A DNA stretch of 10,853 nt from Sphingomonas sp. (GTDB taxonomy: Bacteria; Pseudomonadota; Alphaproteobacteria; Sphingomonadales; Sphingomonadaceae): the NCBI GenBank assembly GCA_030824725.1, contig JAPJRE010000103.1, positions 1 to 10,853 of the forward strand. The letters are read 5' to 3'. Positions 1 to 6,782 of the stretch are shown in pieces. The position numbers and the translations under genes were made by a program. Position 1 is the first letter of the stretch. Each line of letters starts with the position of its first letter. The notes below the pieces were generated by a model, which saw nothing but the letters and a program-made list of their open reading frames with translations, was not told the DNA's origin and searched no databases.

Positions 1-21
1 CCCTGGCGGGCCCCTGGCGGG
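1..21. repeat. Short tandem duplication, 10-mer with 11-nt period
   Basis: The 10-mer CCCTGGCGGG occurs at 1-10 and again at 12-21, separated by one C. It lies just downstream of the stop codon of the minus-strand (p)ppGpp synthetase gene, at the window edge, so more copies could lie to the left. No function can be read from it. It could be a simple slippage product in G/C-rich DNA. Confidence 0.4.
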
Positions 22-39
22 GGAGGAAACGGCGGTCCG

Positions 40-2127
40 TCAAACCCGTTCGGCCGAGCTCACCGCATCCGCCGCGCGCAGCGCCGCGAGCAGCTTCATC
101 AGGTGCGCCGCGTTGCGCACTTCCAGATCGATCGTGTTGGTGTGGAAGGTCGTGTCGCGATTATCCAGCCGGAGGCCGAGGATGTTCGCCTTGTGCTGCC
201 CGATCAGCGTCGCGACCGTGCCCAGCGCGCCGGGTTCGTTCTTCAGCGTCACCGCGATCTCGGCGACGCCGCCATCGGCCTTGTCGCCCCAGGTGAGGTC
301 CACCCAGTCGGCTTCCTCGACATCCGCCAGGCTCGGGCAATCGATGCGGTGCACGACGATCGGCTGGTCGGGCCGGCGTACGCCGAGGATGCGGTCGCCC
401 GGTACCGGGCAGCAATCGTCGGCGAAGGTGAACGCCACGCCGGGCGTGAGGCCCTTGATGTCGATCGCATGGTGCTGCGGCGGCAGCTGGTCGTCCTCGC
501 CGCTCGCCGAGCCCGGCATCACGGCTTCCATCACCTGCCGGTCGGTCAGGCTGCGGCGGGCGATCGCCTCCATCAGCGATTCCGCGTCGGCGAGCTTCAG
601 CCGCTTGAGCGCCTCGCCCAGCGCGCCTTCGCCCGGGGGGGCGGGGAGGCGGGCGACGATGTCCTCGTAGAGCTTGCGGCCCAGCCGGATCGTCTCGTCG
701 CGCTCCTTGTGGCGGAGGTGCCGGCGGATCGCCGCGCGCGCCTTGCCGGTGATCGCGAAGTTGAGCCAATTGGGCTGCGGCTCCTGGGCCTTGGAGCGGA
801 GGATCTGCACCTGGTCGCCCTGCTCGATCTCGGTACGCAGCGGCACGACCTTACCGTTGACCTTGGCGCCCACCGCCTGGTCGCCGAGATCGGTGTGGAC
901 GGCATAGGCGAAGTCGATCGGGGTCGCCCCCTTGGGCAGCTGGATCAGCTCGCCCTTGGGGGTGAAGGCGAAGATGCGATCCTGGTACATCGCCATGCGG
1001 GTATGTTCGAGCAGCTCTTCGGGGCTCTCGGCATGCTCCAGGATTTCGATCAGGTCGCGGATCCAGCTGACCTGGGTGTCGGGGCGGACCGCGCTCTGCT
1101 TGTAGGCCCAGTGCGCGGCGAGGCCGAATTCGGCCTGGGCGTGCATGTCGCGGGTGCGGATCTGCACTTCGACGCGGGTGTCGCCGGCGTGCATGATCGT
1201 GGTGTGGAGCGAGCGATAGCCGTTGCGCTTCGGTGTCGAGATGTAATCCTTGAAGCGGCCCGGCACCATCGGCCACCGGCGGTGGATCACGCCGAGCGCG
1301 CGGTAGCACTCCTCCTCGGTATCGACGATCGCGCGGAAGGCCATGATGTCGGAAAGCTGCTCGAGGCTGACATGGCGCTCGGACATCTTCTTCCAGATCG
1401 AATAGGGATGCTTCTCGCGGCCGGTGACCTCGGCATTGATGCCGCCGCGGCCGAGCAGCAGCTTGAGGCCCGAGGCGATCTTGAGCACCCGGTCCTCGCC
1501 CTCGATGCGGAAGCTGTCGAGGCGCTTGGTGATCGATTCATAAGCTTCGGGTTCGAGCTGGCGGAAGGCGAGCGTCTGCATCTCCTTCATGAACTCGTAC
1601 ATGCCGATCCGCTCGGCGAGCGGGGCGTAGATGTCCATCGTCTCGCGGGCGATGCGGCGGCGCTTCTCCTCCTTCTTGATGAAGTGGAGCGTGCGCATGT
1701 TGTGGAGGCGATCGGCGAGCTTCACCAGCAGCACGCGAATGTCGTCCGACATCGCGAGCAGGAACTTGCGGAGGTTTTCCGCCGCGCGCTCGCTTTCGGT
1801 CTGCGCCTCGATCTTGGAGAGCTTGGTGACGCCGTCGACCATCCGGGCGACGTTCGGCCCGAACAGCCGCTGGATCTCCTCCGGCGTCGCCACCGTGTCC
1901 TCGATCGTGTCGTGGAGGATCGCCGTCGCGATCGTCTCGTCGTCGAGATGCAGGTCGGTGAGGATGCCCGCCACCTCGATCGGGTGGCTGAAATAGGGGT
2001 CGCCCGAGGCTCGCTTCTGGGTACCATGGGCGTTGACCGAGAAGACATACGCCCGGTTGAGCAATGCCTCATCGGCTTCGGGGTCGTAGGACAGGACCCG
2101 GTCTACAAGTTCATACTGACGCAGCAC
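40..2127 (-). CDS. rsh: Bifunctional (p)ppGpp synthetase/hydrolase (RelA/SpoT homologue, Rsh)
   Basis: This cytosolic enzyme makes (p)ppGpp from ATP and GDP/GTP and hydrolyses it, so it sets the stringent response. The 695 residues show the full long-RSH order. The HD hydrolase domain (about 25-180) has H48, the HDxxED motif at 72-77 and D139 (in LADRLHN). The synthetase domain (about 235-345) has RFKDYI at 291-296 and EVQIRT at 320-325. A TGS domain spans about 385-447, and a C-terminal ACT domain starts near 622. The RxKD form (R291, K293, D294) is typical of bifunctional enzymes rather than monofunctional RelA. The intact HD residues argue that the hydrolase is active. The start is a GTG at 2125-2127; an in-frame TGA lies five codons upstream, so little extension is possible. 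AGAAGG sits unusually close to the GTG, so the exact start is not certain. Most alphaproteobacteria have one such long RSH, which fits. The upstream neighbour is divergent. Confidence 0.97.
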   Translation of the reverse strand: MLRQYELVDRVLSYDPEADEALLNRAYVFSVNAHGTQKRASGDPYFSHPIEVAGILTDLHLDDETIATAILHDTIEDTVATPEEIQRLFGPNVARMVDGVTKLSKIEAQTESERAAENLRKFLLAMSDDIRVLLVKLADRLHNMRTLHFIKKEEKRRRIARETMDIYAPLAERIGMYEFMKEMQTLAFRQLEPEAYESITKRLDSFRIEGEDRVLKIASGLKLLLGRGGINAEVTGREKHPYSIWKKMSERHVSLEQLSDIMAFRAIVDTEEECYRALGVIHRRWPMVPGRFKDYISTPKRNGYRSLHTTIMHAGDTRVEVQIRTRDMHAQAEFGLAAHWAYKQSAVRPDTQVSWIRDLIEILEHAESPEELLEHTRMAMYQDRIFAFTPKGELIQLPKGATPIDFAYAVHTDLGDQAVGAKVNGKVVPLRTEIEQGDQVQILRSKAQEPQPNWLNFAITGKARAAIRRHLRHKERDETIRLGRKLYEDIVARLPAPPGEGALGEALKRLKLADAESLMEAIARRSLTDRQVMEAVMPGSASGEDDQLPPQHHAIDIKGLTPGVAFTFADDCCPVPGDRILGVRRPDQPIVVHRIDCPSLADVEEADWVDLTWGDKADGGVAEIAVTLKNEPGALGTVATLIGQHKANILGLRLDNRDTTFHTNTIDLEVRNAAHLMKLLAALRAADAVSSAERV

Positions 2128-2263
2128 GCCTTCTAGATGGCGTCACTGGCCCGCTTTTTGCAACCGATTTGAAGATGCAGGCGCGGCTTCGGCGCGGGGC
2201 TGTGGCAGAAGCGCGACGCCCGCGGCGGTTTCGCATGCCCGATTTTTGCGATAGGATGGTGAC

Positions 2264-2746
2264 ATGGGTGGAGCCGTTCGAGAAACGCTGCGGGCAATGG
2301 CGCGCGAATGCAGCCTGCCGGCCGCCCTGGAGGCGATGGGGGAGCGCTGGTCGTTCCTGATCCTGCGCGGCGCGTTCAACGGGCTGCGGCATTTCGAGGA
2401 GTTCCAGAGCGAACTGGGCATCGCCCGCAACATCCTCGCCAACCGGCTGGCGCGGCTGGTCGAACACGGCATCCTTGCCCGCGTCCCTTGCGCCGACGAT
2501 CGCCGCAAGGTGGAATATCGCCTGACCGACAAGGGCCATGCGCTGCTGCCGACGATGGTCGCGCTGCGGCAATGGGGGGAGCGTTGGGAGACCGGCGTGC
2601 CCGCCTCGCCGATCCTGGTCGACGCGCGCGACGGCAAGCCGATCGCGCCGGTGACGGTGCAGGCGCAGGACGGCCGCGTGCTGGGCAAGGGCGACTTGCT
2701 CTGGGCGCTGCCCGACGATGTCGGCGAAGCGCGCGCGGCGGAGTAA
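2264..2746 (+). CDS. HxlR-family winged-helix transcriptional regulator
   Basis: This 160-residue protein matches the HxlR (MarR-like) winged-helix family. The N-terminal part reads CSLPAALEAMGERWSFLILR (16-35), the usual opening with a conserved Cys and W-x-x-x-I-L-R helix. It is followed by the recognition helix region GIARNILANRLARLVEHGIL and a wing ending in EYRLTDKGHAL. A 45-residue C-terminal tail (PILVDARDGKPIAPV...) matches tails common in sphingomonad and actinobacterial members. The ATG has a well-placed AGGA at 2253-2256 with a 7-base spacer. Family members are usually dimeric repressors or activators responding to electrophiles, phenols or redox state, often acting on an adjacent divergent gene. 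Here the divergent neighbour is rsh, an unlikely specific target, so the regulon is unknown. The Cys at residue 16 could be a redox sensor, as in some HxlR proteins; this is inference. Confidence 0.9.
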   Translation: MGGAVRETLRAMARECSLPAALEAMGERWSFLILRGAFNGLRHFEEFQSELGIARNILANRLARLVEHGILARVPCADDRRKVEYRLTDKGHALLPTMVALRQWGERWETGVPASPILVDARDGKPIAPVTVQAQDGRVLGKGDLLWALPDDVGEARAAE

Positions 2747-2782
2747 CGCGGCGACGGAGCACCGCCAAAGCGTAAATGCTTC

Positions 2783-2788
2783 TATAAT
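2783..2788 (+). promoter_or_regulatory. Perfect TATAAT -10 box ahead of the small hypothetical gene
   Basis: TATAAT at 2783-2788 is an exact sigma-70 -10 hexamer in otherwise G/C-rich DNA. No good TTGACA-like -35 box is visible 16-18 bases upstream, so it may need an activator or be weak. A start point about 7 bases downstream (near 2795) would give a leader of about 20 bases to the ATG at 2816. It would exclude the in-frame GTG at 2795 as the translation start. Confidence 0.5.
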
Positions 2789-2815
2789 GCGCCCGTGCAT
2801 CAGGGAAATTTGCGC

Positions 2816-3118
2816 ATGACGTTCGGCATTTCGGCGGTGGGGATTACGGGCGTGAAGGGTGTTGCGGCGTCCGGTGCGACGCACGGAGCGACCGGTGCCC
2901 CCGTCGACGAGACCGCCGAGGCCTTTCTACGCGAAGCCCGCAAGACCCCGGCCGAGCGCACCAAGGAGGCCGTGCTCAAGCGCCACAGCCTGTCGCAGGA
3001 ACAGTTCGACCAGCTCGCCCCCGAGAAGCAGGCCGCGATCCGGCAGGAGATTGAGGACGAGATGAAGCGCAAGCTCGGACGCGCCCAGGGCGGCGCCTTC
3101 GCCGACGTGGTGGTCTAG
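2816..3118 (+). CDS. Hypothetical 100-residue protein, helical and charged C-terminal half
   Basis: I do not recognise this gene. The ATG at 2816 has AGGGA at 2802-2806 with a 9-base spacer and lies about 28 bases after a TATAAT box. An in-frame GTG at 2795 is a poorer start. Residues 1-30 are rich in Gly, Ala, Val and Thr with no Lys/Arg-rich start, so they do not form a signal peptide. Residues 30-90 are highly charged and probably helical: KTPAERTKEAVLKRHSLSQE, then APEKQAAIRQEIEDEMKRKL. The spacing of hydrophobic residues would suit an amphipathic helix or short coiled coil. There are no cysteines and no membrane segment. The last codon pair gives a VVV end, and the TAG stop overlaps the convergent thioesterase stop. 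Composition and frame look coding. It could be a small cytoplasmic or flagellum-associated protein, but nothing decides this. Confidence 0.7.
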   Translation: MTFGISAVGITGVKGVAASGATHGATGAPVDETAEAFLREARKTPAERTKEAVLKRHSLSQEQFDQLAPEKQAAIRQEIEDEMKRKLGRAQGGAFADVVV

Positions 3119-3537
3119 CCGCCGATCGCGAGCAGCGCCGTGCGGACCGTGTCCGGAATGGGCTTCGGGCGGCGGGTGTCGAGGTCGAGATGGACGCTGA
3201 CCAGCTCCACCTCCGCATGCAGCTCGCCCGTCTCCGCATGGCAGAGATCGGCGCGCATCGTCATGCTGCTGTTGCCCAGCCGCTCGACGCGGACGAACAC
3301 CTCGACCAGATCGTCGAAACGGAACGGCCGCTTATATTCCACCTGCGCGCGGACGACGTTGAACTCCGCCTCGGTCCATTCCGGGCCCAGCCTGGCGAGG
3401 TCCGCCCAGCGCCAGAATTCGGTGAGCCCGACATCGGCATATTCGAGATAGCGCGAGTTGAAGACGATCTTCTGCCCGTCGATCTCGGAATAGCGGACGC
3501 GAAAGCGGGCGGAGAATGGGAAGCCGGGGCGGGACAT
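3115..3537 (-). CDS. Acyl-CoA thioesterase, hotdog fold (4HBT/YbgC-like)
   Basis: This is a 140-residue single hotdog-domain protein. Near the N-terminus it reads FRVRYSEIDGQKIVFNSRYL, the opening strand and long-helix signature of the 4-hydroxybenzoyl-CoA thioesterase/YbgC group. The Asp in SEID is the expected catalytic position, although the usual D-x-x-G-H-V is changed to D-G-Q-K-I-V. The later strands (VEYKRPFRFDDLVEVFVRVE, then HAEVELVSVHLDLDTRRPKP) also match the family. It probably hydrolyses an acyl-CoA in the cytoplasm; the substrate is not readable. I chose the ATG at 3537. An earlier ATG at 3567 (150 residues) and a TTG at 3573 are also open, but the extra codons include GGA and AGG, which are rare in the neighbours. 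The gene follows the aminotransferase by 15 to 45 bases on the same strand, so the two are probably co-transcribed. Confidence 0.87.
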   Translation of the reverse strand: MSRPGFPFSARFRVRYSEIDGQKIVFNSRYLEYADVGLTEFWRWADLARLGPEWTEAEFNVVRAQVEYKRPFRFDDLVEVFVRVERLGNSSMTMRADLCHAETGELHAEVELVSVHLDLDTRRPKPIPDTVRTALLAIGG

Positions 3538-3582
3538 GGGGGCGCCATGCCTCGCTCCGGACTTCATTGGCAAGTGCTCTGC

Positions 3583-4818
3583 TTACCCCGCGTTCGCCGC
3601 CGGCGTGTTGACCCCCATCGACTGGAGATACTTCTTCACGTTGCGTGCGGCCTGGCGGAGGCGCTGTTCGTTCTCCACCATCGCGATGCGGACATAGCCC
3701 TCGCCATTCTCGCCATAGCCCACGCCCGGCGCCACCGCGACCTTGGCATGGGTGAGCAGCTGCTTGGAGAATTCCAGGCTGCCGAGATGCGCCAGCGCCG
3801 GCGGCAGCGGTGCCCAGGCGAACATCGACGCGCGGGGGCTAGGGATTTCCCAGCCGGCGCGGGCGAAGCTCTCCACCATCACGTCGCGGCGCTTGTGGTA
3901 GAGCAGGCGGTTCTTCTCGACGATGTCCTGCGGGCCGTTGAGCGCGGCGCAGGCGGCCGCCTGGATCGGGGTGAAGGCGCCGTAGTCGAGATAGGACTTC
4001 ACCCGCGACATCGCGGCGATCAGCTGCTTGTTGCCCACCGCGAAGCCGATCCGCCAGCCGGCCATCGAATAGGTCTTGCTCAGCGAGGTGAACTCGACCG
4101 CGACGTCCTTGGCGCCCTTCACCTGCAGGATCGAGGGCGTCGGCTTGCCGTCGAAATAGAGTTCCGAATAGGCGAGGTCGGAGAGAATCCACACCTGGTT
4201 CTCGCGCGCCCAGGCGACGAGGCGCTCGTAGAAGGCGAGGTCCACCGTCTCCGCCGTCGGGTTCGACGGATAGTTGACGACGAGGATCGACGGACGCGGC
4301 ACGGTGAAGTTCATCGCGCGCTCAAGGCTCTCGAAATAGGCGTCGTCGGGCGTGGTCGGGACCGCGCGGATCGTCGCGCCCGCGATGATGAAGCCGAAGG
4401 TGTGGATCGGGTAGCTGGGGTTGGGCGCCAGCACCACGTCGCCCGGCGCGGTGATCGCGGTGGCGAGGCTGGCAAGGCCTTCCTTCGAGCCCATCGTCAC
4501 CACCACTTCGGTCTCGGGATCGAGCTCGACGCCGAAGCGGCGGCCATAATAATTGGCCTGGGCGCGGCGCAGGCCCGGAATGCCCTTGGACTGCGAATAG
4601 CCATGCGCGTCGGGCTTGCGCGCCACCTCGCACAATTTCTCGATCACGTGATCGGGCGGCGGGAGGTCGGGATTGCCCATGCCGAGATCGATGATGTCCT
4701 CTCCGCCCGCACGCGCCGCTGCCCGCATCGCGTTCACTTCGGCGATGACATAGGGGGGCAAGCGCTTGATGCGGTAGAATTCTTCGGACATTTCCTCGAC
4801 TTTCAAGGGTTCTGGCAT
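3583..4818 (-). CDS. alaC: AlaC-like class I/II aminotransferase (probable alanine transaminase)
   Basis: This PLP-dependent fold-type I aminotransferase is 411 residues long and lines up with E. coli AlaC along its length, as recalled. Matching segments are RIKRLPPYV near the N-terminus, DIIDLGMGNPD, HGYSQSKGIPGLRRA, VTMGSKEGLASL, APNPSYPIH, NYPSNPTAE and SLSKTYSMAGWRIGF. In the last, K248 is the PLP Schiff-base lysine. AlaC makes alanine from pyruvate with glutamate as amino donor. Relatives are often annotated as LL-diaminopimelate or aspartate aminotransferase, so the substrate is not certain. The ATG at 4816-4818 has no clear ribosome-binding site. A second ATG at 4791 (402 residues, just before EEFYRIKRLPP) has GAGGA only 2 bases upstream; both are plausible. 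The much longer open frame upstream (to 5211) is antisense to phaC and not coding. In many alphaproteobacteria this gene precedes homoserine dehydrogenase; here a thioesterase follows. Confidence 0.93.
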   Translation of the reverse strand: MPEPLKVEEMSEEFYRIKRLPPYVIAEVNAMRAAARAGGEDIIDLGMGNPDLPPPDHVIEKLCEVARKPDAHGYSQSKGIPGLRRAQANYYGRRFGVELDPETEVVVTMGSKEGLASLATAITAPGDVVLAPNPSYPIHTFGFIIAGATIRAVPTTPDDAYFESLERAMNFTVPRPSILVVNYPSNPTAETVDLAFYERLVAWARENQVWILSDLAYSELYFDGKPTPSILQVKGAKDVAVEFTSLSKTYSMAGWRIGFAVGNKQLIAAMSRVKSYLDYGAFTPIQAAACAALNGPQDIVEKNRLLYHKRRDVMVESFARAGWEIPSPRASMFAWAPLPPALAHLGSLEFSKQLLTHAKVAVAPGVGYGENGEGYVRIAMVENEQRLRQAARNVKKYLQSMGVNTPAANAG

Positions 4819-4866
4819 GCGACACAAAATTGTGCCGTGTCGCCGTTCTACGTCATAATAACGTAG
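4819..4866. promoter_or_regulatory. Dyad-rich divergent promoter region between alaC and phaC
   Basis: Two perfect inverted repeats lie in these 48 bases. GCGACAC (4819-4825) pairs with GTGTCGC (4837-4843) across 11 bases, directly next to the alaC start codon. CTACGT (4848-4853) pairs with ACGTAG (4861-4866) across 7 A/T-rich bases. A smaller CACAA-AA-TTGTG (4823-4834) is nested in the first. A candidate plus-strand promoter for phaC is TTGTGC (4830-4835), 18 bases, CATAAT (4854-4859); its -10 box sits inside the second dyad. On the minus strand the same A/T core reads TATTAT. A regulator bound to the second dyad could affect both genes. The promoter call is by eye, and its -35 match is weak. 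Confidence 0.45.
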
Positions 4867-4881
4867 CCGGGAATGACGCAT

Positions 4882-4890
4882 TGCATTGCA
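4882..4890. promoter_or_regulatory. TGCA-T-TGCA palindrome ahead of phaC (candidate PhaR site)
   Basis: The 9-base palindrome TGCATTGCA lies 31 bases before the phaC start codon, downstream of the candidate -10 box. The related TGCAGTGCA forms the centre of a longer palindrome upstream of the phasin gene at 6698-6712. PhaR regulators of PHA genes in alphaproteobacteria are reported to bind TGC/GCA-rich palindromes. That this is such a site is inference, and a 9-mer can occur by chance. Confidence 0.4.
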
Positions 4891-4906
4891 CGCGCTAAAG
4901 CGAGGC

Positions 4907-4916
4907 AAAGGAGAGG
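4907..4916 (+). promoter_or_regulatory. Strong ribosome-binding site of phaC
   Basis: AAAGGAG at 4907-4913, followed by AGG, lies 8 bases before the ATG at 4922. It fixes that ATG as the start and rules out the in-frame TTG at 4886. It is the best Shine-Dalgarno match in the window, so the 5' end of phaC is still built for efficient translation despite the lesion further on. Confidence 0.8.
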
Positions 4917-4921
4917 ACCGA

Positions 4922-6663
4922 ATGGCCGATACGCTCACGCTCACGCCAACCCTGCCAAGCCTGGAAGACCTGCAGCACTGGACCTGGGTGCTGGGCCGGG
5001 CGCAGCAGATGATGCTGGAGCATGGGCTGGACCTGATCGAGCATGTGCCGGCCGCGCCACCTTTCGGCATGCTGCTCGATCCCACGCCGGCGATGCGCGC
5101 GAGCGCTGATTTCTGGGCGGACACGATGCAGCTGTGGCAGCGCTTCCTCGATCCCGCCCATGCCGAACCCTTTGTCGAGACGCCCGAGCAGGCGCGCGAC
5201 AAGCGCTTCAAGGCGCCGCAATGGCGCGAGGAGCCGATCTTCGATTTCCTCCGCCAGAGCTATTTCGTCATCGCCGATCACCTGCTCAAGAATGTCGAGG
5301 CGCTGGAGCATGTCGACGGCCGGCAGAAGGACCAGATCCGCTTCGCCACGCAAGGCTTCATTGCGCGATCAGCCCCACCAACTTCCCCGCCACCAACCCG
5401 CAGGTGATCGAGAAGATCGTCGAGACCAAGGGTGAGAGCCTGCTCAAGGGCCTGCAGCACATGCTGCAGGACATGGCCAAGGGGCAGATGACGCAGACCG
5501 CGGCGGGCGCGTTCGAGCTGGGCCGGAACCTGGCGATGACGCCGGGCAAGGTGGTCAAGCGCACCGCGCTCTACGAACTGATCCAATATTCGCCGACGAC
5601 GGACGAAGTGCTGGAAACCCCGCTGATCATCTTCCCGCCCTGGATCAACCGCTTCTACATCCTCGACCTGACGCCGGAGAAGAGCTTCATCCGCTGGGCG
5701 GTGGCGCAGGGGATCACCGTCTTCGTCGTCTCGTGGCGCTCGGCCGATGCGAGCATGAAGGACGTGGTATGGGACGATTATGTCGAGCGCGGCCAGATCG
5801 ACGCGATCGACACGGTGCGCGACCTGCTCGGCGTCGAGAGCGTCCATACCATCGGCTATTGCGTCGCCGGCACCACGCTGGCGGCGACGCTGGCGGTGCT
5901 CGCGGCGCGCGATCAGGCGGCCAAGGTGGCGAGTGCGACCTTCTTCACCGCCCAGGTCGACTTCACCGAGGCGGGCGACCTGCGCGTGTTCGTCGACGAC
6001 GACCAACTGGCGATGATCCGCAGCCTCAGCGCCGACGGCTTCCTCGACGGGCGCTACATGGCGGCGACCTTCAACCTGCTGCGCGGGCGCGATCTGATCT
6101 GGAACTACGTCACCAACAACTATCTGATGGGGCAGGAATATGCACCCTTCGACCTGCTCCACTGGAACTCGGACGTCACCAACCTGCCGGCGACCTGGCA
6201 CCTCAGCTACCTGACCGATCTCTACCGCGACAACAAGCTGATCGCTCCCGGCGCGCTTCACATCGGCGGCACGCCGATCGACCTCTCGAAGGTTAGGACG
6301 CCGGCCTATATCCAGGCCGGACGCGAAGATCATATCGCCCCGGCGAAAAGTGTGTGGAAGTTGACCGAGCATTTTCGCGGGCCGCACAAGTTCGTGCTCG
6401 CCGGGTCCGGCCATATCGCAGGTGTAATAAACCCCCCAGCCGCAAAGAAATACCAATACTGGACCAATACCGGCCCCGCCGAGTCGCTGGATTCCTTCCT
6501 CGAAGGTGCGACGGAACATGCGGGAAGCTGGTGGCCGGATTGGCTGAACTGGCTGGGTGCGATCAACGGTGCCAAAGTTGCGGCGAACGGCGCGCGCGTT
6601 CCTGGCGGTGGAAACCTTTGTGCAGTTGCGGAAGCGCCGGGCGAGTACGTCAAGATGCGCTGA
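4922..6663 (+). pseudogene. phaC: Class I poly(3-hydroxyalkanoate) synthase, broken by a 1-base deletion
   Basis: PhaC polymerises (R)-3-hydroxyacyl-CoA on the surface of PHA granules. The first frame runs from ATG 4922 (MADTLTLTPTLPSLEDLQHW) to FATQGFI near 5362, then becomes RSAPPTSPP and stops at 5407 (161 residues). The second frame continues from 5365 with AISPTNFPATNPQVIEK and is intact to 6663. Inserting one base after G5363 restores GFIDAISPTNFPATNP, the conserved PhaC motif. The restored protein has 580 residues, normal for class I. On that numbering, the nucleophile is C314 in the lipase-like box GYCVAG, the acid is D470 in GREDHI and the base is H498 in GSGHIAGVINPP. The 28-residue D-to-H spacing equals that of the Cupriavidus enzyme. 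All other motifs (PPWINRFYILDL, VFVVSWR) are preserved, so the lesion is recent or a sequencing error. As written, only the N-terminal domain would be made; internal starts such as ATG 5461 would lose that domain. The phasin gene follows 119 bases later. Confidence 0.93.
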
Positions 6664-6697
6664 GAAAAGGCGGGGAAATTGCGGCATTTGTAACTTT

Positions 6698-6712
6698 TTG
6701 TGCAGTGCACAA
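6698..6712. promoter_or_regulatory. 15-base palindrome upstream of the phasin (candidate PhaR operator)
   Basis: TTGTGCAGTGCACAA is a perfect palindrome with 7-base arms around one G. It lies just upstream of the candidate phasin promoter at 6720-6748. Its core TGCA-G-TGCA resembles TGCA-T-TGCA upstream of phaC. In Paracoccus and Rhodobacter, PhaR represses phasin genes by binding TGC/GCA-rich inverted repeats; assignment of this site to PhaR is inference. The same 9-base core also occurs inside clpS codons at 8015-8023, so the core alone is not specific. The full 15-base palindrome is what stands out. Confidence 0.55.
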
Positions 6713-6719
6713 TGCGGCC

Positions 6720-6762
6720 TTGCAAATCTGGCGCCATTTCGTTATATGTTGCGGTGCAGCAA
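6720..6762 (+). promoter_or_regulatory. Candidate sigma-70 promoter and overlapping dyad of the phasin gene
   Basis: TTGCAA (6720-6725) and TATATG (6743-6748) are separated by 17 bases, a good -35/-10 pair in a locally A/T-richer stretch. The expected start point is near 6755. A dyad TTGC (6749-6752), 6 bases, GCAA (6759-6762) overlaps that start point and could be a second repressor half of the phasin control region. The boxes were found by eye; the start point is not proven. Confidence 0.5.
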
Positions 6763-6782
6763 TAGGCAGGGAAGCTAGTCAA

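Noticed and set aside
103..2136. A 677-codon open frame on the plus strand across the rsh gene
   Set aside because: It is antisense to a clear Rsh protein with all catalytic motifs. Long antisense frames are expected in high-GC DNA, and its translation (Arg/Asp/Leu/Ala-rich) shows no domain.
2128..2263. Promoter or RNA in the rsh-HxlR intergenic region
   Set aside because: It has some G/C-rich partial dyads and T-runs, but no convincing -35/-10 pair, terminator or conserved RNA structure by eye.
3190..4866. A 558-codon plus-strand open frame across the thioesterase and aminotransferase genes
   Set aside because: It lies opposite two well-supported genes, is rich in His/Arg/Asp/Gly as antisense frames are, and has no recognisable motif.
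5355..5370. Programmed ribosomal frameshift to express PhaC
   Set aside because: There is no X-XXY-YYZ slippery heptamer at the junction. A -1 slip at ATT would need poor re-pairing and would replace the conserved Asp by Cys. Frameshifted expression of PhaC is not known to me.
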